DNA of 64,000 nucleotides from Pirellula sp. (GTDB lineage: Bacteria; Planctomycetota; Planctomycetia; Pirellulales; PNKZ01). Positions within the stretch are counted from its first letter, which is position 1. Each line of letters starts with the position of its first letter. Under the pieces are notes generated by a model that searched no databases, had not been told where the DNA came from, and saw only the letters and a list, made by a program, of their open reading frames with translations. Shown here one piece after another: positions 59,701 through 64,000 of the stretch. The translations under genes were made by a program, and so were the position numbers. Location of the stretch: contig PNKZ01000001.1 of NCBI GenBank assembly GCA_013822735.1, positions 62,001-126,000 on the forward strand, read 5' to 3'.

Positions 59701-60394
59701 CACAAATTCCAACGGTACCAACAACAACGGCGTCGGCGCAATCACGACCGGCAACGTCACCACGTTTGACGCATCTTCGAACTTGATCTTCGACTTCCAA
59801 GGCGCGAGCGCTAATCTCTCGGGCACGGATGTTTCGCCCGGCACGAACTGGGACTATCTCAGCACCGGCACCATCAACTTGAGTCTTGCCGGCGGCAAAA
59901 TTAATCTCTACATCGACTCGTGGAACGGCACGGCCGGCTACGGCCAAAACTCCGGCGCGAATCCCTTCGATCCGTCGTCCGTCACGTCGCTCGCTTCCAA
60001 CGTCGGGCAACACGGCTCCGACGGTCGTTTGTACGCCTACACGTGGAAATGGATGACCGCAAGCTCCGGTGTCCAAGTCGACGGCATCAACACGTCGACC
60101 ACCAGTGAAGTCGACCTCTCCCAATACTTCAACATCGTCACCGGATTGAATGGCGACGCGACGTACGGTACGGGCGTCGGCAGTTCGTACGGCTCGGCGC
60201 TCGGCGGGCAGTTCTGGGTCAGCGCCTACAATAACGAACTGTACGTCAACTACTCGGCCGTCCCTGAGCCGGGGAGCCTGCTGTTGATCGGCATGGCGGG
60301 GCTCGGCTTTGCCGGCTATCGTCGCCGCAAGAAAATCCGGGAACAAGCCGCCGAGCAAGCACCGTCGGCGACCGCGGAAGAAGCCGTCTCCTAG
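44714..60394 (+). CDS. Giant PEP-CTERM surface protein made of autotransporter-associated beta-strand repeats
   Basis: A protein of about 5226 residues. A long N-terminal region ends in a signal-type hydrophobic stretch (GLIIALIVGG, mature part near AANYTWQ). The body is dozens of PATR repeats of type LTKTGAGTLTLSGTNTYTG-TTVNGGTL. Four larger diverged modules (about 46.3-47.1, 52.8-53.6, 54.0-54.75 and 57.0-57.8 kb) share a common plan. At about 50.64 kb the protein restarts with VPTADLYWTGDVGSSWNS, like the N-terminal YTWQVDAPTAGWN, so two units may be fused. The C-terminus is a PEP-CTERM signal (VPEPGSLLLIGMAGLGF then RRRKK), with an unusual 19-residue tail after the basic cluster. No beta-barrel translocator follows. 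It is probably an adhesin or envelope-layer protein. ATG 44777 is an alternative start. Confidence 0.9.
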   Translation: MIDRKSRHPGPWRATKAEIETMLKVTSRVVCDGANSQFSKHRGAAIDALRWCAGRRSVGRIFRGTAVHGLIIALIVGGTPGFSQAANYTWQVDAPTAGWNVDGNWTTAGFPNALGDVANLTNNITGDQVVSLNQAITLGALNVGDSDGSHSFTIAGGGGSLILDAISGTASIRKASGANALDTISANILFNDPLTITNNSTGTLALSGILTSASSSTPLTFLGGGKFLLSGANNISGAVALRGGITSISAANNLGDGSATNTLTLAGGTLQATNSFSLGVNQGPIIGLGDAVIDVTGANNLTLNGALSVDPALAGNVLLTKTGPGTLTLTGTNNTAAIATAVNGGVVSIGAVTNLGAGRLTLNGGTLQYTGSAGSLANGINLAAGGGTIDVTTSGQKLTATALVTGPGSLTKVGAGTLQIGATGAVSNYSGSTTVGGGVLAGGIDSFLPAGTQVAVNSGGTLDLNAFNVTVASVSGAGIITNSGATKVLTLGNTFGSSDTTFSGSFNGTFTLVKTAGGTLTIASSTPGTATGAWTLNAGTVNLDYTANGSASGNLLNSRDMTLSGGTLKVTGRSGATVAQSLGNITVGARGGQIVLVPGGGTSTTLTLGTLTHVTTAGASLLINAPTGTAVKTTTNTSGAIFGGRYVFTSDGAHYDWAVSSGSTPFTIGGLASGNYVPFATAAATDNAQLTGSGLLAAAGTLNTLKITADAAGQSLDLGTFNLALTAGGLLFNGANDYTIANGTLKSNLIAAAGTNDLIIHQYGTGALSIGAGIVDGTAGPSSLTKAGSGTLILSAAANDFTGGVFINAGTLSISNNSQLGGAPGSTIITMNDGATLKTTADVTTSSPSAAGSHTFSLTGGNASFDIAPSTVFTINSTISGAGGLTLNNTGTLYLGAAATYSGPTFVGAGATLTGSVATFLNSSGGGNLDVALGGTVDMNNNAVTVGGLSGAGSIINSNATAARVLTVGGNNLSTIFSGVIGGGANTALTKNGSGALTLSSQNTYTGATLLNYGTIKFGVDNALAATAITLMNAQSSGIVPTLLDLDGHKWTSAGITFYGTGSTSVSQASINIGAGGTLTLGGGVTATVSTTPANGFQAGFITGGTLDLGTAARTFSIADSINAAVDLTITSAITSAGGTFGISKTGTGTLLLTGANTYTGTTTVNGGVLALGGTGTLGATTAALTMTTGTLELNGTNQSVGLLNGAAAGTIRNSIAGTVSTLSIGNGTTAATNAAYAGTLVDNGGILALVKNGAGVISLTGTNTYSGGTQVNEGVLTFGTTASQSASGTTQVAAGAALGLGVGGTGFYSSTDVDALFANTLANVNLAAGASVGIDTTAGDFTYATNQNAARGLVKLGTNVLTLGGINGYTGGTTIMGGTLAISSDANLGAASGGLTMFAGSTLRVTGTDMPISNRTLTLAGASTFEIADIANKYTINSPSITAGGSITKIGPGVLNVNADINLNGNVLVVNNGVLAVTRAITGAATNSYTVGNTALAAGNGGGAIVLSGAGSLGYTGADASDVIRIGNAAGGFGSLTVGSGTTVTSTRWRVGMAGTGIANILTGGTVTLANYNIGGSTTTGVGTLNIAGGTLNGTMSTGNGAWSGARYEQNIGVDLGDGNSGGTLDMSASSGNFGIVQNNGAGVGIVNLITGGTLKLKTSVVPVTITTGRAELNFHGGTIEYTGTAANGNFIQTGVTAVNIWSEGAIINSGGQNLTIPAPLLAPAGNGLAGISASGSGYFTAPYVQISGGGGNNDATAVATIDANGNITGIIITNPGTGYTSAPVVTLIGGTNGASGTATANLNSGNVSGGLTKTGAGTLTLSGTNTYTGATIVNGGTISVGATTIANTSSLLIGGAGDGAFDLYQDGVGAPFNMTADAGIVLGGASTSGGLGFQLGTVSDSIVLSGTGGLIINAGGGFINATALSGFGVGNYDIITGASSITGFSNLKIGTLPGGYVYSLSSSSGKVTLGVSAVPTADLYWTGDVGSSWNSTAGGNTNWSTTANGLTDPGYSPGAASTVFFSATNFGAANPTTTLDSAFSIQGLKFLSTGATAAAIAAGTGGSLTVGSGGIEVQTGGPATTTISAPLAFGAAQTWKVASGSSLLISGALSGGVANSTQAAPGLNTTLTIQGGGTVALSNSGNTFTGDILVDASTIAVSNDRSWGGATIISSTSHTITLINGATLSLASGTVNPGAATTVNYNLIQIGAGNGNFDIASGAILQLDDPGQLYGSGNLTKNGLGTLILRSQQSTFGGNLVIAAGLLQMSGPTGGFGNTTGTTTINSGAALNLNGQSTTELENLTISGTGLAASPAGAITNSAGTATFAGPITLAADSTIGTGATSSGTMTLSGGITGPFNLTVNNLGAFGTIFTTASVNNGGTITNSGTGTGATTISSVIGANVTSVIQDSATSQLVMGGVANLFSGGLIIRAGVVQGGSHANTFGTDANVITLGASSGSADTTLSTTSSQTYKQAINVASGNTGVATIIAGTSTGSIVFSGPVTLNNHDVVLGKTGTTGTSQFTGGFTGTGNITINNTVTSTGVINLATGVVNNTGTITNSGSATGSTTISAPIGANVTGVIQNNASTLVLSGINSAFVGAVTVSNGILQVSGASALNAFNTVTIASTGTLNVNQSFTIAGLNSIAGATVTNTSATARVLTLGGTGNYTFAGNLIANTPANLSLTVALAAGGTQTLTGSNTYTGATSVNRGTLILDFAQASVLTNILSASSSLVFGGGTLSIVGNAAASSQSFTTSSTAGGSYSTLNAVAGAGGLTVDLGTMTRNVNSALNVTTTNNPAITVSGLSVANGIAVGSNGVAFLTIDSTNWGTISGGNITDFTSYQNDDFTAAANNVNVTTSANWTGTTVNTLRFAAGSPTLTLSGTNALGAGGLLITAGAGAVTIGGTGSLAGSAAGGTVAAPVVGELGIFQNSNSVLTISTPILNNASGLSYVSAAPSGNTLNKYGTGTLVLSSNKNAYTGGTNIASGMLQLGAAEALPDGFAALGGLTIHADGTLDLNGLSETVNGLSGSGVVDNTSATAAVLYVGNANASSTFSGVIQNTGGASSLSLTKVGTGTLTLSGANTYGGTTTINGGGLTLNFTAPGAPLTNIIKPSSALNIGTATLTVTGSVVANSQTFASTTIGGSSRVTQSGTTPNLTVNLGAISRVAGSGGTLNVTLVSPGVVTTTNTNDATGILGAWAVVNSADFATVNASNQIVAYTGYTAFAGATGAGSTTQNARFDAGNSVSAATVDFNTVKLGTTSIAFAAATNILRLGAVGSILMPTGTGTSTIGSAANNGILTAGGTVANAAGELNVINWSASTLTINSTIANNGAGAVTLVKSGSGALTLAGTNTYSGGTIINQGTLTASNANQLGSGGITLNGGQLTFSADSGLALGITLGAGGGTLNWSGISGGDRTFGASGNIGVTGVGPRVLTFNGGGSDRRAIFVSNIIDGSGGATSVVLNFGADNRNLRLTGANTYTGTTTITRGILDFTAVTGIAGGISSAATVGNILFNATGANRAILQSSLGTQVALTRSLGYGDGQIHWEGNGGFSNNSAGTTWAVNLGGAGATLVWGQGGFVPNGSILQFGATSIANSVNGIGAVDFQNGIHLGDTLRTIEAGSANDKLGNTPYDVILSGNLTSSAGGGINKTGAGVLILGGVNNLSTTTSVTVSAGALIFKNLAAIPGTGANITLSETPGGNSAFGLDGDTNPLASLGARIANPLNATAAFTLGADSNVDFDFSAYPKMRLAAYAFTLPTKAITYTGTITPANSTYMFGGTPYASDATNTLATTLVLANRNALTGVNALNMSYGNLTLLSSNNYTGGTTIDGNAVGNPVVGVGSNAAFGTGDILLSGNQTRALGAVNGDRYVANNISFAGTAQSIVLGGDSGNDGVSNTANGGGLTYLGTITISSSHSAPAIVGRTSHQILLLGNITNPALTTGLTFGVSTNSLTSLLATAANGGVAKTYTGTSILNDGTVLVIDDDSALGVATNGVRLGSGTSTAANLRVQPGTAAVVLNASRTVTLRTDSSQIIQVGRGSTLTIAGVLAGGSTNTGARTFSKFDAGTLVLQNKSTYAGAATNSNSIALRGGALRLDSSSGAFTATTDRFFADAANPLAIAFSAATGTFAGGATLEIVQAATNAFALTQGFGNLTFNTGANVIKLTNNSATQALTLNLGSTFTRATLIGATVNFVTNSAGGVNTIGSAIANANGIIGGYATFNGVDWATQSGGAIIALPSGSYTTLAAASNSATTNFVLSSGTVALTAAGGSVNSLKLVGSAGAGTNVTLNGTLTVTSRGILFDNTLGNASISGGTQLGANGSEIIVHTSGSGDITTNKLTLNGVIKGTSTVLTKSGSGTLVLAGANNYTGSLIINEGVLEYANGSVAGQNLGSPTAGATNILLNGGVLRQTTTNNLIYGITVNGYAAFDVQNGVTVTQSAQGITGKVGVAGILQKTGVGTLTFSGTTDNPSLSLEVVAGTVNLGKTSTAAVHSVGVAAGNAAASTMGAALLIGANGTVNITGTGGDQIHDQSSVVVRANGVLNLGGGTATAESFDSLAGTGSVTNNNLNGTFTLTLGAGNNVNVSAYSVAAADAGVASTGLNNFGGVISDGGAGKLVALTKIGGGIQILSGQNTYSGTTSINAGTLQLGVANALPFGVGKGDVNIIGNGYGAGTINGGTSIGSANLILAPGTLDMGGFDQQINGLNSSTGGYVLNNPTVAWNGSAWVAANATNLLTLGNGDAAGSYNGTLANGYSVAPGATTAQAYTGILRLAKVGGGTQALIGKNISYTGATTISGGILRLTDTTAFQSDVTNNAALDLNATTGAWTMANNISGSGVVNKLGSGTVFLTSLNSYTGATTISDGVLSVTTLADGGTASGIGAALSLADNLVFDGGTLRYTGSSVAINRNFKINAGKTAVIDVATAGTVLSISGTSAATNGNFTKSGFGTLSLGSGVYGHSGTTIVSSGTLNAANGATLTGGLTVQQNATFSPGTNSNGTNNNGVGAITTGNVTTFDASSNLIFDFQGASANLSGTDVSPGTNWDYLSTGTINLSLAGGKINLYIDSWNGTAGYGQNSGANPFDPSSVTSLASNVGQHGSDGRLYAYTWKWMTASSGVQVDGINTSTTSEVDLSQYFNIVTGLNGDATYGTGVGSSYGSALGGQFWVSAYNNELYVNYSAVPEPGSLLLIGMAGLGFAGYRRRKKIREQAAEQAPSATAEEAVS

Positions 60395-60544
60395 CGCGAC
60401 CGCCGACGCTAGCGTTCTATCGACCGCGGTCATTCCGGCTTGACGCCCTTCGCGGGCGCGTCTACTTTTCCGCCCCCCGAAGCCGCGTCGTTGCAGTGCC
60501 GGAAGCCGCAGCGTCGCAAGTTTTTTCAACGAGAACGGATTCTC

Positions 60545-61624
60545 ATGTCTCAGGGCAAACCCCACGACCAGCGCGGCGACGCGCTGAGGTTCACGACGGT
60601 TCGCAGCGACGCCTCCTTGGATGCCTCGTCGCGTCTCCTGTCGATCATTGTTCCCCTGTACAACGAAGAAGAGAACGTCGATCCGCTCTGCACGCAACTG
60701 CTTGCGCTGGCCGATAAGATTCCCGAGCGCGTGGAGATCATCCTCGTCGACGACGGCAGCCGCGACGGCACCCCCGCCGCCGTGGCACGTTGGGCGGCGC
60801 AAGACGCGCGCATCAAGTCGATTCAGTTCCGTCGCAACTTCGGCCAAACCGCCGCCATGATGGCCGGCATCGATGCCGCGCAAGGCGACATTCTCATTCC
60901 GATGGACGGCGACCTCCAGAACGACCCCGCCGACATCCCGCGCCTCGTCGCCAAACTTGACGAAGGTTTCGACGTCGTTTCCGGTTGGCGCAAAGATCGC
61001 CAAGACGAATTCCTCCGCCGCACGTTGCCGAGTCGTTGCGCGAATGTGCTCGTCTCCTGGGTCGGCGGCGTGCCGCTGCACGATTTCGGTTGCTCGCTGA
61101 AAGCCTACCGTCGCAAAGTTATCAAAGACGTAAAGCTCTACGGCGAAATGCATCGCTTCGTCCCCATCTACGCGTCGTGGCAAGGAGCCCGGGTGACGGA
61201 GCTTCCCGTCGGGCACCATCCGCGCCGGTTCGGCAAATCCAAATACGGGCTCGAACGCACGTTCAAGCTGCTGCTCGATCTGATGGTCGTCAAGTTTCTG
61301 GCCAAGTATCTCACGAAGCCGATCTACGTCTTCGGCGGGTTCGCGATCTTGAGCTTCGCGTCTGCAGGCCTCGCCTCGGTCGCCTCCGTCTATCTGAAGC
61401 TGGTCGAAGGCGTGTCGTTCCTCGCCACGCCGCTGCCGCTGATCATGACGCTCACCACGATCTCCGGTTGTCTCGGCGTTATGATGGGACTTCTGGCCGA
61501 ATTGCTCACCCGCACCTACTTCGAGTCGCAAGCGAAGCCGGTGTACCTCGTCGAACGCACCTTGAATCTCGAGGGCGAGGTTGTGCCGCACTCGCTCGCT
61601 TATCCGAGCAAAAAGGCCGCCTAA
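60545..61624 (+). CDS. Family 2 glycosyltransferase, polyprenyl-phosphate sugar transferase type (GtrB/DPM1-like)
   Basis: A 359-residue membrane-bound transferase. The GT-A fold has LLSIIVPLYNEEENV, VDDGSRDGT and the metal-binding DGD at 121-123 (PMDGDLQNDPADIP), then FGCSLKAYRR and the family end region RRFGKSKYGLERTFKL. Two membrane segments follow (about 262-284 and 296-322). Such enzymes make polyprenyl-phosphate-linked glucose or related donors for surface glycans. The ATG at 60545 begins before the fold; the open frame to 60440 is upstream leader. It lies 150 bp after the giant PEP-CTERM gene, so a role in glycosylating surface proteins is possible but unproven. Confidence 0.92.
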   Translation: MSQGKPHDQRGDALRFTTVRSDASLDASSRLLSIIVPLYNEEENVDPLCTQLLALADKIPERVEIILVDDGSRDGTPAAVARWAAQDARIKSIQFRRNFGQTAAMMAGIDAAQGDILIPMDGDLQNDPADIPRLVAKLDEGFDVVSGWRKDRQDEFLRRTLPSRCANVLVSWVGGVPLHDFGCSLKAYRRKVIKDVKLYGEMHRFVPIYASWQGARVTELPVGHHPRRFGKSKYGLERTFKLLLDLMVVKFLAKYLTKPIYVFGGFAILSFASAGLASVASVYLKLVEGVSFLATPLPLIMTLTTISGCLGVMMGLLAELLTRTYFESQAKPVYLVERTLNLEGEVVPHSLAYPSKKAA

Positions 61625-61635
61625 TCGGCGGTTTT
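61617..61635 (+). terminator. Possible intrinsic terminator overlapping the glycosyltransferase stop
   Basis: CCGCC (61617-61621), a 5-nt loop and GGCGG (61627-61631) followed by TTTT. The stem includes the last codons and the TAA of the transferase gene. The stem is short and the T-tract brief, so function is uncertain. Confidence 0.4.
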
Positions 61636-61729
61636 CGCGAACAAACGGCCCATCGCCGATTGCCTTCGCGGCTTCGCTGTGTTTCCATGGAAGTTTCCAG
61701 GAATTCACAGCGCGAGTCGCAGGTTGGTC

Positions 61730-64000
61730 ATGAGCGTAAGCATGTTGGTGCCAGCAGGTCGCCGAGCGGCCTGCACTTTGATTGTTGCCGCATTCGTCGT
61801 CGGGCAGGGGGCGCTCGTCGGCCCGGCCGCGGCGGCGGAGTTGGTCGACTTCTCTTCGGTCGCCCTGACTACGTCCTCGGCGGAGCAACCGGAGCGTTCG
61901 CCGCTCGAGGCCGTCGACGGAGATGAGAAAACACGTTGGGCCGGCGACAACGCGCAGCCCGGGCATTGGCTGCAACTCGAACTGAGCGAACCGCGGCGCG
62001 TGTCCGCTTGCCGCCTCGTGTGGGAATTTCCTGACCGTACCTACCTCTACAAGCTCGAAGGCTCGACCGACGGCAAACGTTGGGAGACGCTCGTCGACGC
62101 CTCGCAAAAGGCCCGCCCCGGCCGCGAGGAGCTGCCGCTGCCGGCTACGGAGTTTCGCTGGTTTCGTCTCACGCATCTCGGCAACCATTGGCCGAGTGTC
62201 CGCGAGCTGCACTTGCTCGGCTCGGGCACGCTCCCTCCCGCGATCAAGGCCCCTGCGATTCCCGTCGGTGTTTCGGCCGACGAAGAAGCGGAGATCTTGA
62301 AAACATTGAAGTTGCCCGAGGGTTTCGCAGCCACGCTCTTCGCCGCGCCGCCGACCGTCGACTGCCCGGTCTTTGTTGCAGCCGCACCCGACGGCACGCT
62401 CTACGTCTCCAGCGACCGCAACGGCTCGCTCGGTCGCAACGCGAAGCAAGGGCGCATCTTGCGACTGCGCGACACCGACGGCGACGGTCGCTGCGACGAA
62501 GCGAAAACCTTCGTGGCCGACGTCGATTCGCCGCGCGGCCTCGTCGTCGACGGCAACACCGTCTACGTGCTCCACCCGCCGCACATCAGCGCCTACACCG
62601 ACAACGACGGCGACGGCGTTTCCGATGAGGAGCGCGTTCTCGTGAAGAATGTCGGCTGGACCTTCAAAGACCGTCCGGCCGACCACGGCTCCAACGGTCT
62701 CGAACTCGGCATCGACGGCTGGATTTACGCCGCCATCGGCGACTTCGGCTTCATGGAGGCCGAAGGCGCCGACGGCCGGAAGCTGCAATGCCGCGGCGGC
62801 GGCGTGGTCCGCGTTCGTCCCGACGGCACCGGCCTGGAACTCTACAGCTTCGGCACGCGCAACGTTCTCGAAGCGGCGATGAGTCCGCTGCTCGACGGCT
62901 TCGCGCGCGACAACACCAACGACGGCGGCGGCTGGAACATCCGCTTTCATCATTTCACCGGAGGCGAAGACCACGGCTATCCGCGACTCTTCAAGAACTT
63001 CGCCGATGAAATTATCGCGCCGTTGGCCGATTACGGCGGCGGCTCCGGTACCGGCGCTTGTTGGATCGAAGACCCGTCGTGGCCTGCGGCGTGGAACAAG
63101 CGACCGTATACCGTCGACTGGGGGCGCGAGTTGATCGGCGCCCATACGGTCGTTGAGCAGGGAGCAACCTTCATCGAGCCGAATCCGCCGGCCGACTTTG
63201 CCCGCTACACGCGCCCGACCGATCTTGATATCGACGCCCAAGGTAGAGCCTATCTCGCCAGTTGGCGCAACGGCGGTTTCACGGCCGGCCCGAAGTGCGG
63301 CTATGTTCTGCGCGTGCAACCCACGGGCTTGGAGCCTGTGCCGCCGGTCGACTACGCGCAGGCGGATGCCGAGCGCTTGATCGCCGAGCATCGCTCTCCC
63401 GCGCATCGCCGACGCTTGGCCGCGCAGCGCGAGCTGATCCGTCGCGGCATGGACGCCGCTGCAGTAAAGCAATTGGAGGCGATGGCCGCAGATCGTGCGG
63501 TGCCGCAGGAGTCGCGTGTCGCGGCGCTTTTCACGCTGCAACTCGCCGGCGGTCCGTCTGCACGATCCGGCTCGGCATCGTTGCTTGACGACCCGTCGAT
63601 CGCGGCTTGGGCCGTCCGTGCTTTGACCGACGATGATCGTCGCTTGAGCGGCGTGACTGCGGAGCCGATCGTCCGCTTGCTCGCGTCCGGCGATGCCCGC
63701 ACCCGTCGCGAAGCGGTGCGGGCCTTGGAACGTTTGGGGGATACCAACGCCGCCGGCGCGCTCGCGGTCCGACTTGGCGACGACGCCGCCGTCGTACGCC
63801 ACACCGCCGTGCATGCGCTGGCGAAGTTGCGCGCCGTCGAGCCGTGCCTCGCCCTGCTCGACAAGGCCGACGCCGCGCCGATCGCGCGCACTTGCGCATT
63901 GCAAGCACTCGTGCGTATTTCGGAGTCCACCGTGGTTGCCGGGCTCAGCGATCGTTTGGAGCAAGAGAAGGACCCGGCCCGTCGTGCGCAATTGATTACG
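61730..64000 (+). CDS. PVC-type propeller protein with discoidin-like domain and HEAT-like repeats (partial, runs off the window)
   Basis: The frame is open from the ATG at 61730 to the window end (757 codons). A signal peptide (about 8-36) precedes an F5/8 type C-like domain (about 40-165: SPLEAVDGDEKTRWAGD, HWLQLELSEPRRV, YKLEGSTDGKRWETL). A planctomycete six-bladed propeller follows (LPEGFAATLFAAPP, DGTLYVSSDRNG, DTDGDGRCDEAKTF, SPRGLVVDGNTVYV, TDLDIDAQGRAYLASW). From about 560 Ala/Leu-rich HEAT-type helices begin. Members of this group end in a heme-binding CxxCH module or similar; that part, if present, lies beyond the window. Function of the family is not established; a sugar dehydrogenase role has been suggested from the fold. 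It starts 105 bp after the transferase. Confidence 0.85.
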   Translation, partial: MSVSMLVPAGRRAACTLIVAAFVVGQGALVGPAAAAELVDFSSVALTTSSAEQPERSPLEAVDGDEKTRWAGDNAQPGHWLQLELSEPRRVSACRLVWEFPDRTYLYKLEGSTDGKRWETLVDASQKARPGREELPLPATEFRWFRLTHLGNHWPSVRELHLLGSGTLPPAIKAPAIPVGVSADEEAEILKTLKLPEGFAATLFAAPPTVDCPVFVAAAPDGTLYVSSDRNGSLGRNAKQGRILRLRDTDGDGRCDEAKTFVADVDSPRGLVVDGNTVYVLHPPHISAYTDNDGDGVSDEERVLVKNVGWTFKDRPADHGSNGLELGIDGWIYAAIGDFGFMEAEGADGRKLQCRGGGVVRVRPDGTGLELYSFGTRNVLEAAMSPLLDGFARDNTNDGGGWNIRFHHFTGGEDHGYPRLFKNFADEIIAPLADYGGGSGTGACWIEDPSWPAAWNKRPYTVDWGRELIGAHTVVEQGATFIEPNPPADFARYTRPTDLDIDAQGRAYLASWRNGGFTAGPKCGYVLRVQPTGLEPVPPVDYAQADAERLIAEHRSPAHRRRLAAQRELIRRGMDAAAVKQLEAMAADRAVPQESRVAALFTLQLAGGPSARSGSASLLDDPSIAAWAVRALTDDDRRLSGVTAEPIVRLLASGDARTRREAVRALERLGDTNAAGALAVRLGDDAAVVRHTAVHALAKLRAVEPCLALLDKADAAPIARTCALQALVRISESTVVAGLSDRLEQEKDPARRAQLIT

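Noticed and set aside
61730-62600. Glycoside hydrolase or sialidase reading of the discoidin-propeller protein
   Set aside because: The F5/8-like domain suggested a glycosidase, but the LPEGF start, DTDGDGRCD loop and HEAT-like end are those of the PVC propeller group, without sialidase Asp boxes.
57251-63991. A 2246-codon open frame on the minus strand under the giant gene, the transferase and the propeller protein
   Set aside because: It is antisense to three well-supported genes, has no recognisable domain and low-complexity Arg/Ala/Gly composition. GC-rich third positions keep such antisense frames open.

Overview
The window looks like a chromosomal segment of a GC-rich planctomycete, probably of the Pirellulales type. 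The support is family content: ten intact secreted sulfatases, a Ser/Thr kinase with a beta-propeller/NPCBM C-terminal region, a PVC-type propeller protein with a discoidin-like front, an FHA-ABC exporter, and a PEP-CTERM giant built from autotransporter-type beta-strand repeats. This taxonomic reading is inference. I saw no rRNA, tRNA, CRISPR array, transposase or integrase.

Layout. 1-9.2 kb: the tail of an upstream gene, an FHA-domain ABC-2 exporter (minus), an AraC remnant, a secreted alpha/beta hydrolase, a TonB-dependent receptor broken by a one-base frameshift next to a TonB transducer (both minus), an ArsR-type regulator divergent from TonB, an aldo/keto reductase and a DinB-fold protein. 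9.2-31.7 kb: sulfatase island I, with a sulfatase fused to a SAM methyltransferase, a heparan-N-sulfatase-like enzyme, a Tat-exported sugar isomerase-like protein, sulfatases on both strands, DNA polymerase IV and the large kinase. 31.8-38.1 kb: a DUF2752 membrane protein, a HupE/UreJ-like protein, a large DUF3604/PHP-like secreted protein and an MtfA-type peptidase. 38.3-43.8 kb: sulfatase island II, with two sulfatases, a secreted esterase and an internally deleted sulfatase pseudogene. 44.7-60.4 kb: one gene of about 15.7 kb for a surface protein. 60.5-64 kb: a polyprenyl-phosphate-type glycosyltransferase and the start of a PVC-type propeller protein cut by the window end.

How the genes may work together. 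The sulfatases all have export signals and the C-x-P-(S/T)-R motif whose Cys is converted to formylglycine. With the sugar isomerase-like protein, two esterases and lectin-type C-terminal domains, they suggest desulfation and breakdown of complex sulfated polysaccharides. No formylglycine-generating enzyme, glycoside hydrolase or polysaccharide lyase is visible, so maturation and backbone cleavage must be encoded elsewhere. The kinase may sense ligands or transmit envelope signals; the PEP-CTERM giant and the GT2 enzyme fit cell-surface construction.

The most unusual non-coding signal is a family of structured intergenic repeats. Two composite blocks of about 0.6 kb (13.62-14.26 and 29.29-29.88 kb) are homologous but inverted relative to each other. 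Each contains a ~150-bp unit bounded by inverted copies of AAATCGACGTAAGT. A third intergenic region (36.9-37.25 kb) carries four more copies of the TCGACGTAAGTC motif as two inverted pairs, around near-perfect TGCGCAGATAACT palindromes.
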